A stretch of 64,000 nucleotides of DNA, taken from positions 134,898,755 through 134,962,754 of the forward strand of contig OW804094.1 in NCBI GenBank assembly GCA_942159475.1, written 5' to 3'. The position numbers and the translations under genes are program-made. The stretch is from Sthenelais limicola. Its lineage: Eukaryota; Annelida; Polychaeta; Phyllodocida; Sigalionidae. The notes under the pieces are model-generated. The model made no database searches and was not told where the DNA came from. It was given only the letters and a program-made list of their open reading frames with translations. This document shows, piece by piece, positions 47,296 through 62,300 of this stretch. Each line of letters starts with the position of its first letter. Within the stretch, counting starts at the first letter, position 1.

Positions 47296-47320
47296 TCGAT
47301 CGACCGACCGACCGACCGCC
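47296..47320. repeat. Short GATC/GACC microsatellite
   Basis: cgatcgatcgaccgaccgac, about six 4-nt units, 50 bp upstream of the mucin-like start codon and probably in its 5' UTR. Confidence 0.85.
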
Positions 47321-47372
47321 TATTATTGGTTATTCTTGATATCCAAAAGGATAATACAAATCGCAGAGAAAC

Positions 47373-50300
47373 ATGGCACTTCTAGGAAAGATTAGGATTG
47401 TTTTACTTGTAGTTGTTATTAACCTGTGGATTAACCCCACACCGGTGCAAAGTCAGGAGGCTCCTTCGTCTACGTTACAACCCACCACTAAAGGTAAATA
47501 ATACAATTATTTTTATATGAAATGAAAGTGATATATTACCAAAGTCGACATCTCGACCAAATAATAATGTGTATAATTATTTTACTTAATATAATGAATG
47601 TAATAATAAGGATACTGTCATAATATTATAAGATATATAAAGGGACTTATAAATATGATTATAATAATTATATAATTAATATGTTGAATAGTGTACAATT
47701 TATAATAAATATAAATAGAATATTTATACATATAGAACTCCTTATAGAGGTAAGATACTCAGTTAATTCAATATAGGATATGAATTTAGTATAATTATTT
47801 GACATAAAACTACCCTTATCTACACGAAATATATAAATACAACTTTTGTTGTTTTGGTTTTGAAAAAGAAAATCATATGACTCATCACACACATTCATTT
47901 CCTGTTGATTGCAATAAGTTTGGTTTCATTATATCCAGGATATTAAACAAATATGTCCCTCGTAAGCAAGCAATTGATCGAGCTGGATTTGTCTTTCAGT
48001 ACCGGTATACATATATATATTCTTTTTGGCTAAAATGCAACTAAACCCAATGACAGGTTATTGACATTAAAAAAATCAAATATATTTATGCGCCTGTATC
48101 AAAATCTACCCTTAAACCGCAATAGTATAGAAAGTTCAATATATCATAACATTTCCTACCCGGAAAATCGATAAGTACAGGATATACATGGACGTCTGGT
48201 TTGTTCAGAGGCATTAATGCATTGTTTGCATGTCATGAAGCCCGGGCACACAACAGATGGTTGAAATGATAGGACTATTTAGAGTACAGACGAATATCAT
48301 TACTTCATTACTCCATGTGCTCTAATGCAGCAATTTCATGGTAATTAATGCCTTATCATAATGCAGTCGGACTGAATTTGGATTGAGATTCATTCATATT
48401 GAAAGTCTAGCGGCTGAGCAAATAATTTAATAATTGTTTCATTTTCTCCATACCCAGCAAATTTCTTGTTTTCCTTGGTTATGTATAAGGGTAAGATTTT
48501 CTGAAAATGCACAATCTACAGTTCTACACATCTATCAAATCCTGCTAAATTAGAGTGAAAAATGATAAATATTAAGTATATCTGAATGTATTATGTATAG
48601 TATTCATTCAATAAATCTGTCTGGTTATGTTGAACTGTATTTTGAACCTGATTTTCGTTTTAAATTTGGGTTATTTAAGAGGATTGGTGAAGGCCAATTA
48701 TGCAATACAATATTGTACATTTTCTAGAGACTTAACCCAAACTGAAAGAGGATTTCATTTCAGGAATGTATTCAGTATAGAACACATTTATTTAGGGAGT
48801 AGCTAACACTAGATGGGTAGATGGAAAGCCGGACTTGTCATATGGGTTCATTTATGGGGATCACAGAGGTCATTATAGCTGACATGTTTGGCATATCACA
48901 TCTTTTAAAATGAGATGGTAATCGGCGGATAGTGATTACCTGATTGTAAATACAACTATTGTAAACCTTTTTTGATTGATTTAGTCTAGGCTCAGAGCCT
49001 CTCAGATCAGATGAGGATGGTATGTCAGTGATTGGGCGCCTTCTGTGATAATGGCTTTCCTGGCCTTGGAGTAGGCGTCCTAATTATTATGGCATGGATC
49101 ATAATGGCATTTTGCGGTCCTAATGGGATAATAATGGCATTTTGCGGTTTGGAGCGAGATGCTTTTCCAGTTTGAAGAGACTCTCTCAACTTTGGGCCGA
49201 GACTGGATTGCAATTAAATGTCTAGAGAGTTCCTAGATCACACCTAGCTATCCCTGCAAACTATCATTTAGAATCTATCCATTGATTAACAGTTATCCTT
49301 GAAAGTTCACTTGTCGGATATTAACAAAGACTCGCCAAGCAAGAGTTGCATTGGAGAGATATTAAAGTTTGAATATCAGTTTAGAAGAGTTACTATAGAT
49401 TATTAGATCGATGCAATATGCTATTATCATGTTATATTATAATATAGAACAGTTCTATACCTTACCAGTCTAGGCCCAAAGATGAGAGAGGCCCTTGAAA
49501 CAGAAGGTAAAGCCTCTCGCCTTAAACCACAAATTTTTAAGTGCCATTATACTTCCATTAAGACCGCAAGATGTCATTATAATCTCATTAGAACGCATAG
49601 TCCTAGGCCAGGAAACCGTGACATACCATTCTTATCTGATCTGAGGGTTTGGGCCTGGACTGTTACATAAACATATACAAAAATAGATTCTTCTCCACAT
49701 CGAGGAACATAGATCTTTTTTAGAATCGCCCTGATCTCACTAATAGTGCAGAAAGGTGGGAAGATTGCAATCTGATGAACATTAGATGATGTAACAATCA
49801 TCATTCACATGAGTCCTGTTGAGTGGGAGAGTTCAATGTAACTTGGTCGGAGTGAACATGTGGTATCTATACATGTATGAGAGGATAGGCAGGACATGAT
49901 AAATGGTAGGATAATGGATGAATGAAGATATTTGTACTGGACAACGAGTAAATGCCATTTCCCTGCTATCTGATGTGCCAAATACGAGTTGGTGTTATGT
50001 CATAATACCTTTATGTATTTGCATTAATAACTTATCTTTACTATCAATTCTGTACGACCAGAAAATGATATAAAACTATGGATGTGATTATATATGCAAA
50101 TGATGTGATATAGAGAACTATATGGCAATAGTGGTGATGAATATTGGTTATTAAACACATGCCAATCGTTATTTTCAAAGGGATCTTAATTACTATTTTG
50201 CCCATAGACCTAAAATACAATTGATTAATGAGAAATCCTCAATGAGATCAAGTTTTGCTGCTGTCCATAGATTAATTTAGTCAATGGACAGTTTTGACAA

Positions 50301-53300
50301 AGTTTTGTCAATGGACTCAACTTTGAACAATGCAGTCCATTCAGCCCTGTATTTATTCAAATCTGACAGTACAGACGCTGGTATTGTTTTCGCCAATACA
50401 GTCTAGGCTCAGAGTTGAGAGATTCCCTCCAAACTGAGGGAATATGCCTCTCGCTCAAAACCACCGCAAAATGCCATTAAAATGTCATTAGAATCCTATA
50501 AGGACGTCTACTCCCGGACGAGGACAACCATTAGCGCAGTAGTTGTCCAATCACTGACATACATTCATATTTGATCTGAGAGGCTCTGAGCCTAGACTAG
50601 ATATGAATTATAAGATGACTTTTGTATATATTTAATAGTTGCCAAATCATTAACAATGATTTCTGATTGACATTTATTTCAAGACATTTATTACGCATTT
50701 CAAGGAATGCAGTATTGGGTACTGTAATAAACGATAATAGCAGTCATTAATAAATTTTATTATTTGTCGAGTAGTATTTTGTATTTGTATTTTATATTTT
50801 TTATTCAGACAAAGACATTATGTAACGAGAACACTATTCTCAGCGATTGCTGATTCTTACAATTTCCATTTATACATGAAAAAACACAGACTCCCTTATC
50901 CCATGGGTCCTAATCAAATTCCACCCAGAGTAATCACACATAATTCCATTATGTAATACATATTTTGTGATATCAATTCTCAGCATGTATGAGTTTCATT
51001 GAGAAGAACAATCATGTGTATTGTAAAACTCTTCCGGAAGAACAATAATTTCTAAATACAAACGCATTGATTTAAGAGTAACAAGGTCATGTCCTTGTCA
51101 TTCAAAATCAATAATAATCACCATCCCATATAACACACGTTTCGTTTCTGTTAGAGTGCTCATGATAACACACGATTGACATTTAATATCTTAATCAAAT
51201 AGACCTATAAATAAGGTGGGTTCTGTGCCAAGTAAATGTACACACCATTTCAACACAAGTGTTTAAAGAGAAATAGACCAGGGGGATGGGGAACACTTTA
51301 ATACTGGGTTGGTCACATTATCCCCACCTCTTAGATTTGATTGCATGCCATGAACTTCTTTTCCCTGCCCTTTTAGAATTCGTTCCTTTGATGGTTGCGA
51401 TTAACACAGATATATGTAAGAAAGAGGCCGATTTCACATGTTTATTTACGGCTACATTTGTGCATCGAGCATAGATGTTCATTGTAGCAGGTAATAATAT
51501 CGGTTGGAGTAATCCCGCAGTATAAAAAGACTCTGGAATAAATGGAGCATATATCACAGGGTTCTTAAAAGCTGGTTCGGGGATGCATGGTTAAGAAGAT
51601 CAGCAACCACAAAAGGACTGTGCCTCGCACCGTATCTTATTGCTAATGGGTCCTTTCTACCCTTGGCCAGGGAGGTCTTAGAAGGAGGCAAGTGTGTTGG
51701 CTGTGTCTCAGATATTGGGAACATATTCATAACTAAACAAGAGTCAAATCTGTTGAATCCTTTCACAATAAATGGACTTCCTATTGTGCTGTGGTTATGA
51801 AGTTGTATGCTCTATTATTTGTTTGTTTTAATATTTTTATTCAGCTAATGCATTATGCAGATACATTATTCCCAGCACAGCTGACTCAAATATAATTTAT
51901 AAGAAAATAGAGAAAACATCTAGATGTTGTTACATTACTTTTCAAGAACTTTACTCAGTTTGAAAATAAAAAATAATAAAAACTAACTTCTAGCACATCT
52001 ATAACAAATATTTTCAGTCTTTAAAGGACGAATCACGGACTTCAAAGTACAATACATATCAATCAAATAGCATCAAAATAAAACCTCACACCGGGGACTG
52101 TCCACAAAGGCATGACGGACCATAACATACAATTTAATTTCAAAATAACATATTCCAAAAATACGTTTGTAAACGTTTAAAGGCGATGAATTATGATTGG
52201 CAGTTGGTGAGTGTCGACTCCCCGGCTTATATGATTTTTATTTATATTTCTTATTTAGAAAATGGTTTACAACACACAAATAATTCTCATAATTGGCCAA
52301 CTCTGATTGAATTCACTCCATGATATCTCCCTACTCCTTGATAGACTTAACAAAATAATCTTTTAACATTTTTATTGGTCATCCACTTACAATTTTCATC
52401 TCATTGGCATATTAATATTCCCTTTAATATATTTCCTCTCTCATGAGTGATGCAAAAGGTAATGACCCTTATATTTATATCAAAATAAGTCAAACACATA
52501 TATTAAAGGGAAAAAGTATTCGTTATTTTGCGAAATCCAATCCCCAACTCCACCCAATTTAAATGATGCCACACGTTTGTCAGTGAAAGTTAAAAAGTAT
52601 ATTCGAAGCTTTTATAGAGGCAGACGTGTGTTAATAAAATAGCTGTAGGTTACACCCCCCTTCTTGACACCCCTCCAGCTCCCAAACAACGTGGTCACGC
52701 TATCTCCCTACCCAACAATGGGCTTTATACCTGAGAGGGTCTGACATTAATTGCTTGCGGGTATCATAATGGAGATTCTGTTCTAGTCCCCATACACCAC
52801 GAGCAGTGTAACACGAGAGCTTACCTTTCTTGCAGGGGTGCAATACTTGTAAACTGTGCCCATAACCCGGCGCCATAATAAATACGGTATGGGTCGGGTC
52901 GTCAGCAAATGTACAATTGGCAGATCTACACATTTAGTCAATTCTGCTAAATTTGGCTGAGAAATAGTAAATACTAGGTATATCTGAGTATATGTTGGAT
53001 ATTGTTGATTCAGAATATATGTTGCTGGTTTATGTTGAACTGCATTTTGAACCTCATTTTTGTTTTAAATTAGTGTTAATTGAGAGGATTGGTGAAGGTG
53101 AATTGTACATTTTTTGACGAATTCACCCATATATATGTGGGTCAGGGCGTAAAAATATGTACAGGTTTACAAACCCCCAGGTAGCAACCAGAATTATGAA
53201 CTGGGGTTATGAAGTCATTTTATCATATTAAAAGAACAGAAATCACTACTAGGAAATGTTATACCATGACAATTATATCATAATCTTCAAATCAAGTTTC

Positions 53301-56300
53301 AAATCACTTTTCCTTAATTGCTGTTATACTCAGATAGTCTCGATATTGCAATTTTATCAATGAATGTGTCTGATTTATGTCAAAGTGTTAAAAACTAAAA
53401 TTATACATGTTTTAGTGTCTTGACCCATGTGTTCTTTTCCTAAGGCTGTAATGTTATACGATGTAAAGCATATTTGGTAAAAACTGTTTTGCCTTGATTT
53501 ATGTGCACTTTAGTGTGTTGCACACCTGTTGACGACGACAGGGTGTGAAGAGATAATTCATACTATTCTTTTGATACTTTTTTCTGTATCTGGCTGATTC
53601 AATCTTGATTTGAACTCAGAAATTCTTTGCACCAACAACATATATCACGGATGTATAAATTTTAGGATATTTAATCCTAAATGTAAACATTCCCTGATAT
53701 ACTTTAGAGTAATTGACTGCGAACTTTTATAATCTATATAGTTGCGACGATATTAACCCTCTCTGGTCCTCATTTCTGAGTGATTATTCCTTCTATACCC
53801 CGGTTTATACGCATATATTACCTTTTATAACATAGTACTCCTAGCCAAGAGCTGGTATTAACTTGATCATTAGGAACTTCATATACGAATTTAATCTATA
53901 AATCCACAATAAATAATCTTGAATCTGGGATCATTTAATAAGACCTTTGCCAATTATTGCAAAATTGCCAATTATTGTATTCATTTTCTTCCTTAAAAGC
54001 AGAATATATGTATATATTCTTATAACACATATCAGGTCGCCCCTGGCTATCTATGAAGTGTCCCTTTGTCACCAACAATCAGCACAACAGTGTCATGTAT
54101 TTAGTTAGCGCTGGCCCTTAGATGCAAATGACACAGGCTCCTTAATGCATATATGATGAGTGATGATTGCCCTAGCGTCGCCTCCAAGAGATATACAATA
54201 ATATGCAAGGCATCATTGAGGCCATGGCTCAAGGCGTTTCTTGGCCTGTGCTGGCCATATAGGAGTTTCAGGGGAATTAGGAGATATTTTAGGGAGCTAA
54301 AGAGGGGGGATCTAGTGATTCGTGCTTCAGTGTTTAATATAAATCACACACGTTATTTAGATTTATTGAATTGAATTGAATTGAGAAATCTTTTATTTGT
54401 CAGTAATAAGGCAACATTTACATTAAGAAAAATGACAAATTAGTCGACAGACTTCTGGGATAGTCCCAGTTCTTCCAGTCGTTCCCATGTTTTAGAAGAT
54501 GAACTAAAGAGGCTAGAGGTTTTTATAACATCAATATTAGATAAAAATAAGGATAAACTAGAACTCCATGTTAATTAAGTACATAATTAACTGCTAATAG
54601 GTAAACATTTCCTATTAGTATGAATACGGTATGCTATGTTAATCATACAGTGCAGTACGATTAAGTTCAGATTTATAAATAAATGTTATAATCATACTAC
54701 GATTAAAACTCTGTGTAACTGAGAATAATGTCCCTGTGACATTATGTTTTTCGCAGAGTAAAATATTTAAGACAAAAACAAGTGTCGAGGATTGTTCAGA
54801 GGGTTTGGAGCCCTATAACCACGCCACTACATTTCCATCCTAACTAGTTGTATGATGTGGGACCTAAAAGTTTCTCCCCCTCTCACACCTCAGTGGTATG
54901 TGATTTATAGGTGAGAGACAGCAGCATCCCATTAACCCCGAATATCAACATTCCTATCTGCTAAGCTGAGTGGAAGTGTATATATTATAGGTCTCTCCCC
55001 CTGTATCATGGTTATTAGAATAAGGACGTGTGTTCGCCTTCCTTGCTTATCTGTGTTTGTATAATAATGAACTCATTCATCCCCTCAGCAATTTGCCGTC
55101 TCGTCTTGCTCTTATTATAGGAGGAAATGTAATGTTACACATTGGTTTGGCTTTCTTCTGCCATTTTAAACTAAATCAGGAAAAACATAAACCGAAACTG
55201 ACTATAGTTTATGGCAGGACAATTTTAGAACGACGATTTTTCTTTGATGTCGATGTGTGGAAGAAGGAATGCCATTAATTGCTATTAATCTCTCACCTCC
55301 TAATGAAAATAACAGCTGGTGTATGATTTGGTTCTTATTCCGGATTTGATGTTATTAAAAGAATGTAATAGAAATATCACCCTGAATGAAATATTACACA
55401 AGGTGCGTGATAATGGATATTATGAGTGGGCATTGAAACAAAACAAAAAATTGCATTTTAACTATACATGTATACATATGAATTACTGTTATGTTACCAT
55501 GTTCCACAGGTAGCTAACCCGCTCAGCCAATAGGAATAGTCTTAGCCATGAGCTAGTGCTGAGTTAATAACAACATCCAGTGGAGACTGAAATTGTAAAG
55601 TAGAAGGACATTTCCACATTATTGTCTATACTACTAACTTTATTATAAAACTGCGATTTTACATTGTATAAATGATAAAACTAATTCCATTATTAGCATA
55701 ATAAGCAACTCTCATGCAGTACTGATTGATGGTATCTATACGACAGATAAATATACGATAATATCTTATATTCAGGTATATTATACCTTCTGATGTTTCA
55801 TATAGATTGTCTTGATACGTTATCATATATACTTACAGTATAAATTCTTAAAACGAATAACATATAATACTGTACATCCAAATCATAATATTACTGGTAA
55901 TGCGTAAGTTTTATAAATATATTATAATTATTGTTTTGTCAGGAGTCACTGTGAAGTTTATAATTTGTAAAATATAACGCCCTTACTGAATATTAGGAAT
56001 TGCTTCATAACTGACATAGATTCATTTGGTCATGGAAATTTTGTATGAACAAAAACACAAATAATATATATAATAATATATGTACCGTTGGGTGCAGTTG
56101 CACTAGTACCAGATACATGTATGTTAGCCGTTGTGTGAAAGTAACTGAAAAAACTAATGACACTTACGAGAGGTTATATTGGAGATAGCACTAGTAGATC
56201 CCAGTAGTTAGGCAGAAATAAAAATACCTTGATACGTCTGGTTACTGGACAGTGGCTCGTGATACTGCACTCATTCAATGACTAGCTCATTTACGAGACT

Positions 56301-59300
56301 TAAACCTATTTGCCATTCATTTGTTATTGATTTATAAATCGAAAGTAATGATGAATTTGGTCAAGTGTGTAAAGTAAACTGATATCTAATGATGTCATCT
56401 ACGTCGTGACTGAAAAGGGAGAAAAGTTTTTATCAACAAGTTGAATACACATGATGCTTTGAACTACATCTCGCAGGAAATAACTGTATCATAGGATGCT
56501 ATGTAATTCAATCTATCTCTTCTACTTTCATTTCAAACTCCTTGCAATTTATATGCATGAGTAATTTCCATACCAAGGACCCTAATTTTCGAGTATGAAT
56601 ATTGTTGGTTCTCTTCCTGAAAGTCGACAAAATATATTTCAGTTACTTCAAGCTATCGACAATTAACTTCCATCCCTCTATACATGTACAATGTACATGG
56701 ATAGTAGACCTTGTTTCCAGTAACAGCATTTGTTGAGGAAGCCCTAATTGTTCTTGATAATTGCTGAAATCTTTCATGATATTCGACAATTTTCCATGAT
56801 ATTCGACAATTCACAAGAATAATGTCACTAAATGTATAGATACCAGTAGAATATGTCACAATGTAATCGACTCTCAGCAGAGATACTCCAACAAACTATA
56901 CAATCTTTGCTGTCAGCAGAACATTGGTTTGGGGTCGTTCTTTGACAGACAGAACACCCACATTCATAAATATGGTGGCTGTTCCCCTAAAAATCAACAA
57001 AAAACCTTTCATGTGCTTTAAGCAATAGATAAATCTATAGCCATCCCTTATAGAGCAGACCTTGTTCCAAGCACCAGCAGGCAGCCAGAGGTAGGGGGAA
57101 TCCTCATTATTGTTCCTGGTAAAAACGCGATGCTTGCAGCCAGTGTCAAACATAACACCACCACAAAAAAGAAAAAAACCCAAAACATAACACCACCTGA
57201 ACGTGGGTCGGGCTGCCTTCTGATGTACATTTGGAGGTTATTACAGCTCAAATTAGCTATATGGGTCAGATCTTCAGAACATGTACAATCGGCAGATCTA
57301 CATTCTTAGTAAGTTTGGTTAATTAGACTTAGAAATGGTCAATACTAGGTATATCTGAATATATTTGATATTGCTTTGATTCAAACTATCTGTTTGGTTA
57401 TGTTGGACTGAATTTTTAATCTCATTTTTGTCTTAAATTTGGATTCTTTGAGAGGAATAGTGAAGGGGAATTGTACATTTTCTGATGATCTGACCCATAT
57501 TAGAGTCAAATATATTTCCTTTTGTGCTAATATATTATTTAAAAGGTTAAACCAAGAAATACAGGACATTGGAATTTATCAAATTGATGTTTCACATGAA
57601 TGGAAAATTAGTTCTAAAAATGAAGGTCTACTTCAAGATTGTTTTGAAGATTGTTTATAGGATTTAAGGGACGTATTCAGTCAAATTAATGAATAAAGTA
57701 ATTGATAATAGAATGTCTTAATAAATTAATGTCGAAATAATAATATATATAAATTGTATTTTTATTCTGGTCTTTTCAAAACAGTTACATCTTCCAGAAT
57801 TTGGGATGGCTGCCTCTGCCTTGGCAGGTCTACCTGGTGCAATCCAAATAGTTCAATTACAAATTATCTATATTACATTCATAAGAACATGACGGGATGT
57901 GCAAAAATAAAATAAACGAAATAAGAAAAACAAAAATAAAAACAAATGTCTGTACAAAGTTAGGCAGCCAGACCCACACACTATTTTGACCTGCAGGTAA
58001 AGAGAAGAGGATGGTCATAATAAGGCGATTATAGAGGTTATAAATGAACAGCTGTTTACATAACTCCCAGCGTGAATAATGCTACTCTTTGTGACTCACA
58101 TATCTCTCATCTGAATCGTCCAGAGCCTGCCAGGCCAGGAGGCCTCCCTTTATAGCGAATCTCTATACATGTGTATTGTCCCGCTGCTGCCAATCCACAC
58201 ATACCTATATGGGTGAATCTGTCAGAAAGTGTACAATTCGACTTTACCAATCCTCTCAAATAAGCCTAATTCAGAACAAGAATGAGGTTCAAATTACAGT
58301 TCAACATAAACCAACATATATTTTGACTCAGCAATATCAAATATTAAGATAGAACTAAAGGAATATTCAGATATACCTAGTATTTACTATTTTTCAGCCA
58401 AATTTATCAGAATTTACTAAATGTGTATATCTGCCAATTGTACATTTTCCGACGACCTGACCCATAATATATAGAACCATGCCTATGTACACACATCCCA
58501 TTTGATAAATCTAATAATGGTCGGTTTGTAAACGAAAAATCAATACCTTTGAATCAAATATTCTCTTTCCTTCTTTATATGCATTGTACTGTTTGTTGAT
58601 AATCGAGAATCAACAAACCTTTTAGTGACTTAGGTATATTATGCAGGCTTTTTGAGTTTGGGAGTCTAGGGTGGGTCATTCAGATATGTAGCAGTAGATA
58701 AGAAACCGTAAATATTGATCCCTCTCTTTATTGATAGCATTTTCAAGATGCTTTCTTCTTTTACAATACATTCAAGTTTTGATTTAAAATGTATATATAT
58801 GGAAAATATGTTAAATATTTCTAACGTTGGACTTCTTTTTTTTTCAGAAATCCAAGTTGAAGCAGTTGATGTTAAGCTTGAAACAAAGTCACCGACTCAA
58901 CAAACACCTAGTATCATTTTAACAACACTAGCAAATTCCAAGGTGGTTGATGATGACAAAGTAAGTGATCCATCTCCACCTAAAAGCCCAAATGAAATCA
59001 AGCCTGAAGAAAACACAGAGGAAACAGTTGTTGAGGAAGGAGCGGCAGCTGAAGAGGTACCAGCAGCTTTGCCTGAAGATACACAAACAGAACCAATAGT
59101 GACTGAGGATGAGGAAAAGGGTTCTAATACTGAAACAGCCTATGCAACTGGAGTAGCAGCCCAGACCCAGGCAAATAAGGCAAATGGAGAGGAAAACAAA
59201 GCAGCACCGTTGGGGGTTGTTGGAGCAGAGGCTGTACAAAGTGGCAATGCTTCTGAACCCACAAACAGCCCTAATCCCGAACCTGAAACAGAAGTAATTG

Positions 59301-62300
59301 AATCTGCCGATGGGACCCAAGCAGTAACTGAAGAGGAAGCTACTGCAGAGGAGGAACCGTCTCCAGAGCCACCAGGGACAAAACCACAGGAGGCTCCTGG
59401 AAATAGTGTCTCAACAACTGCACCAACGAAAGATGATGTTGTAGTTGATGCTCAATTAAAGCCAGAAGATGGGACAGAACAGAATGCGAGTGCCACAACA
59501 GTTAAACAAGATTCAGGTGTGATCCTACCTGCCTCAACAACACCTGTGCCTAATATACCCCCTGTTGTTGCAACAATAGGCACCACAGAAGGTACAACAA
59601 TTCCAACTCCTGCACCAGTGACATCAGAACCAACAACAAAGGCACCCATACCTGTTGTCACAGAAAAGCCTGTTCCTACCATTGTTAAAGAAGTGACGGA
59701 CACAATCATCACTTCCCCTGGGACGAAGATTGAGGTAGATGTGGGCCAGGGTTCGGATGTGACTCCTCCAATTTATGTGCTTGTTACTAGTGTTACTGTA
59801 CCCACATCCACCACTCCACAGAATGATTCACTTGTTGGTAAGGAAAATAATTCCCAAAGAAGTTTTTTTTTGCATTCAGGTGAAGCGAAGTGTGCACAGT
59901 CACCGATTTCTTAGAAAATACTTAAAAAATATGAAATGAATGGTCTTGTCGTTCAGGCCATCGACTTTCCATTAGAAAATACCTGGGATTTTATTTATTA
60001 TTCGTTCTAACCGTGCAGTAAAACATTTGATTGTAATGGGATCGTAGCAAATGATACATATGTTGAACTCTTATTTAAAAAGAATTATTTCCCACTCTAT
60101 CCGAAAGGCATTTCCGAAAAATGATGATTTACATACAATTGCTAAGGACTTTTGATTGATGTAATAATAATTGCTGTAAAGTGTAAAACAAAATGAATTC
60201 AAAGAGTATGTTGGGATTGCAGTATACATGTGATGTGTTTCAGGAAAAAGAGTCACAAGTAGCAAAATTAGTCATTTACTTACAACATCCATTTGTTGGA
60301 ATGTTCTCATTTTTGGAGTATCTAGTCCTTGAAGTCGAAAGTGTATTAAATATATTCATGCCTTTCTAAGCTCATCATATAGACTATATTTAGCTACTCT
60401 ACTAGTAATTATCCACCCAAAAATATCGCTAACTTTTTTTGTCAAAAACAAAGATATTAAACTTAAAGTAAAATAGTGATTTAATGTCCTAATGTTTACC
60501 ATCATTGGAATCCGCTTGATCTCACCCTTTTCAAATATGACGATATCTCAAAATACAGTTTGTGCGACTTGTGGCTCATTCTCTGTAAGACATCACATAT
60601 GTTGAAATCCCTTTTTAATTACACATAATGATGAGACTTGAGCCGGTGGATTGCTTCCTTTTTCAGCAGGTCCAGATACTGGTGCAACCAGTACCACATT
60701 CTTCACTCCTAAAATGATCGGTATTCTAGTCGGTGCAGCTGTTGGGCTGGTTCTAATTATTGGGCTCGTGGTCGTCACCATTGTCACACTCAAAAGGCGC
60801 AAGCATCAAAAGAAGTAAGTGCACGTTTTGTAGTGACATATTTGGTGTTAGTCCTCTATATCAAATTACATCAAGAAATGCCAATGTTTATTCTGGAGGA
60901 ATTTCTTGTTTCATTGGAGCCCCAGCAACTCCCTTTATTGAATATTCTTAACAAGCACAGCACCTAGGTTCAAATTACAGTTTCAAAATTACTACACATT
61001 TTATCTGACATCTAAATGACTTAGGAATCACTGTTTTTTTTTTTTTTTTTAAAAAGAACAACAACCAATTACTCCAATATTATTTCTGATTATGAAAGGT
61101 ATAAACGTTAAACTAGACATGAACTACAAGAGCAGAAATCACTACCATAAATAGTTAAACCACAAGAGTTCTCAACAATTATATTATAATCTTCAAATCA
61201 TCTACCCAATCCATTCTGGAGGATCTTGATTTTTTAAAATTGAGATTTGTGGTTTAGTTTGTCCTGACATTTCCACAATGATTCTATAAATTAAAGCTTA
61301 ATTTTAAACAACAGCTAGTAATAAATACGATTAGGTTGAAAATTATGATGAATTATTATAAAACCAGAATGGAAATGACAAAAGGAATTCCATGTGCAGA
61401 ACTGAAACATATTGATTCTATTTCTGGGAAGTCTTTTAGAGCAATCTGTTGTTTCCCAAATAATTATAAGCATATATGTAAACCTTAATACTGATCTCTG
61501 ATGATACGTATTTTTAATATTACTCTTTATAGATAAATATTAGCGTCCTGTATATTGGTATCAGGGTCAAATGTGCCTTTCATCTAAAATATCCACAGCA
61601 ATTAGTTTCTGGATATCTGCTGACATGCAAACTGCACATGGAAGTGAATGTTCCTGTATTTGGAGAACTGAGATAAAGCATGGGTTGTTTCCATGGTAAT
61701 TGTGAAATGGAAAGCTTACTCAGCATTTATATCCTGACTATCGGTGGTGTTCCAGCTGTTCCTTTTGTTATCAACCCAGGACTTTTTATGGTCAAAATAT
61801 TTGGATAATATCCAGGAACTCTTTGATTTATTTCCTGGACCCTGGATAAAATGTTGTTGGTTTCCTATAAAAAAGGATAACATGGCTAGTAATTACGTTA
61901 TGGATTAATGTCCTACAAAGAGGCCAGATGTAATCATTTAATTTGATCTTTTTTAGAATCTTGCTAGAAGAAAACAGATAATCAATTATAAAACTGATGA
62001 TTATGATTGAACAGAAGTATTGATAAGTATGTGTTTATAGATGAGTGATTTCCAGACATAATTGTAACTATTTCAAGGTAACAAGCAAGGCATGAACTGG
62101 AAGAACGCTAATTTAAGAAGTTCACAACCTTTTTACCAACTTCACGCCGATTATGGCAAAATAAAGAATTATCTTATATTATCTTATCTTATAAAATTGT
62201 CATACCATTTATTACGTATCATTACCTCACTTATGATGACGTTACATTGCATAACATTGACTGTATAATTATGAATCTGTATAATTATGAATATGATTGT

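Larger units (their letters stand above)
39493..47372. other. Gene-poor spacer between the 394-aa gene and the mucin-like gene
   Basis: Mostly AT-rich DNA and inverted-repeat elements listed separately. The stretch 45400-45840 is GC-richer and may contain the promoter or a 5' non-coding exon of the mucin-like gene. Minus-strand 41260-41410 has a short basic open frame (KAFGRLDKVKLRRKPRG) that I could not attach to any gene. Confidence 0.4.
47494..58847. other. 11.3-kb first intron of the mucin-like gene
   Basis: AT-rich, with at least seven inverted-repeat elements of families A and B listed separately, and a probable retroelement tail at 54360. No phase-compatible internal exon was recognised. 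GC-richer patches at 51280-51780 and 54780-55010 are unexplained. Confidence 0.6.

Noticed and set aside
58928..59712. Minus-strand frames of 130 and 86 codons over the mucin-like exon
   Set aside because: Antisense shadows of a repetitive Thr/Val/Glu-rich exon.
59838..59914. Extension of the mucin-like exon past 59837 to a stop codon
   Set aside because: A good donor (ggtaagg) lies at 59838 and joining to 60670 adds a transmembrane helix in frame. The read-through adds only unrelated residues.
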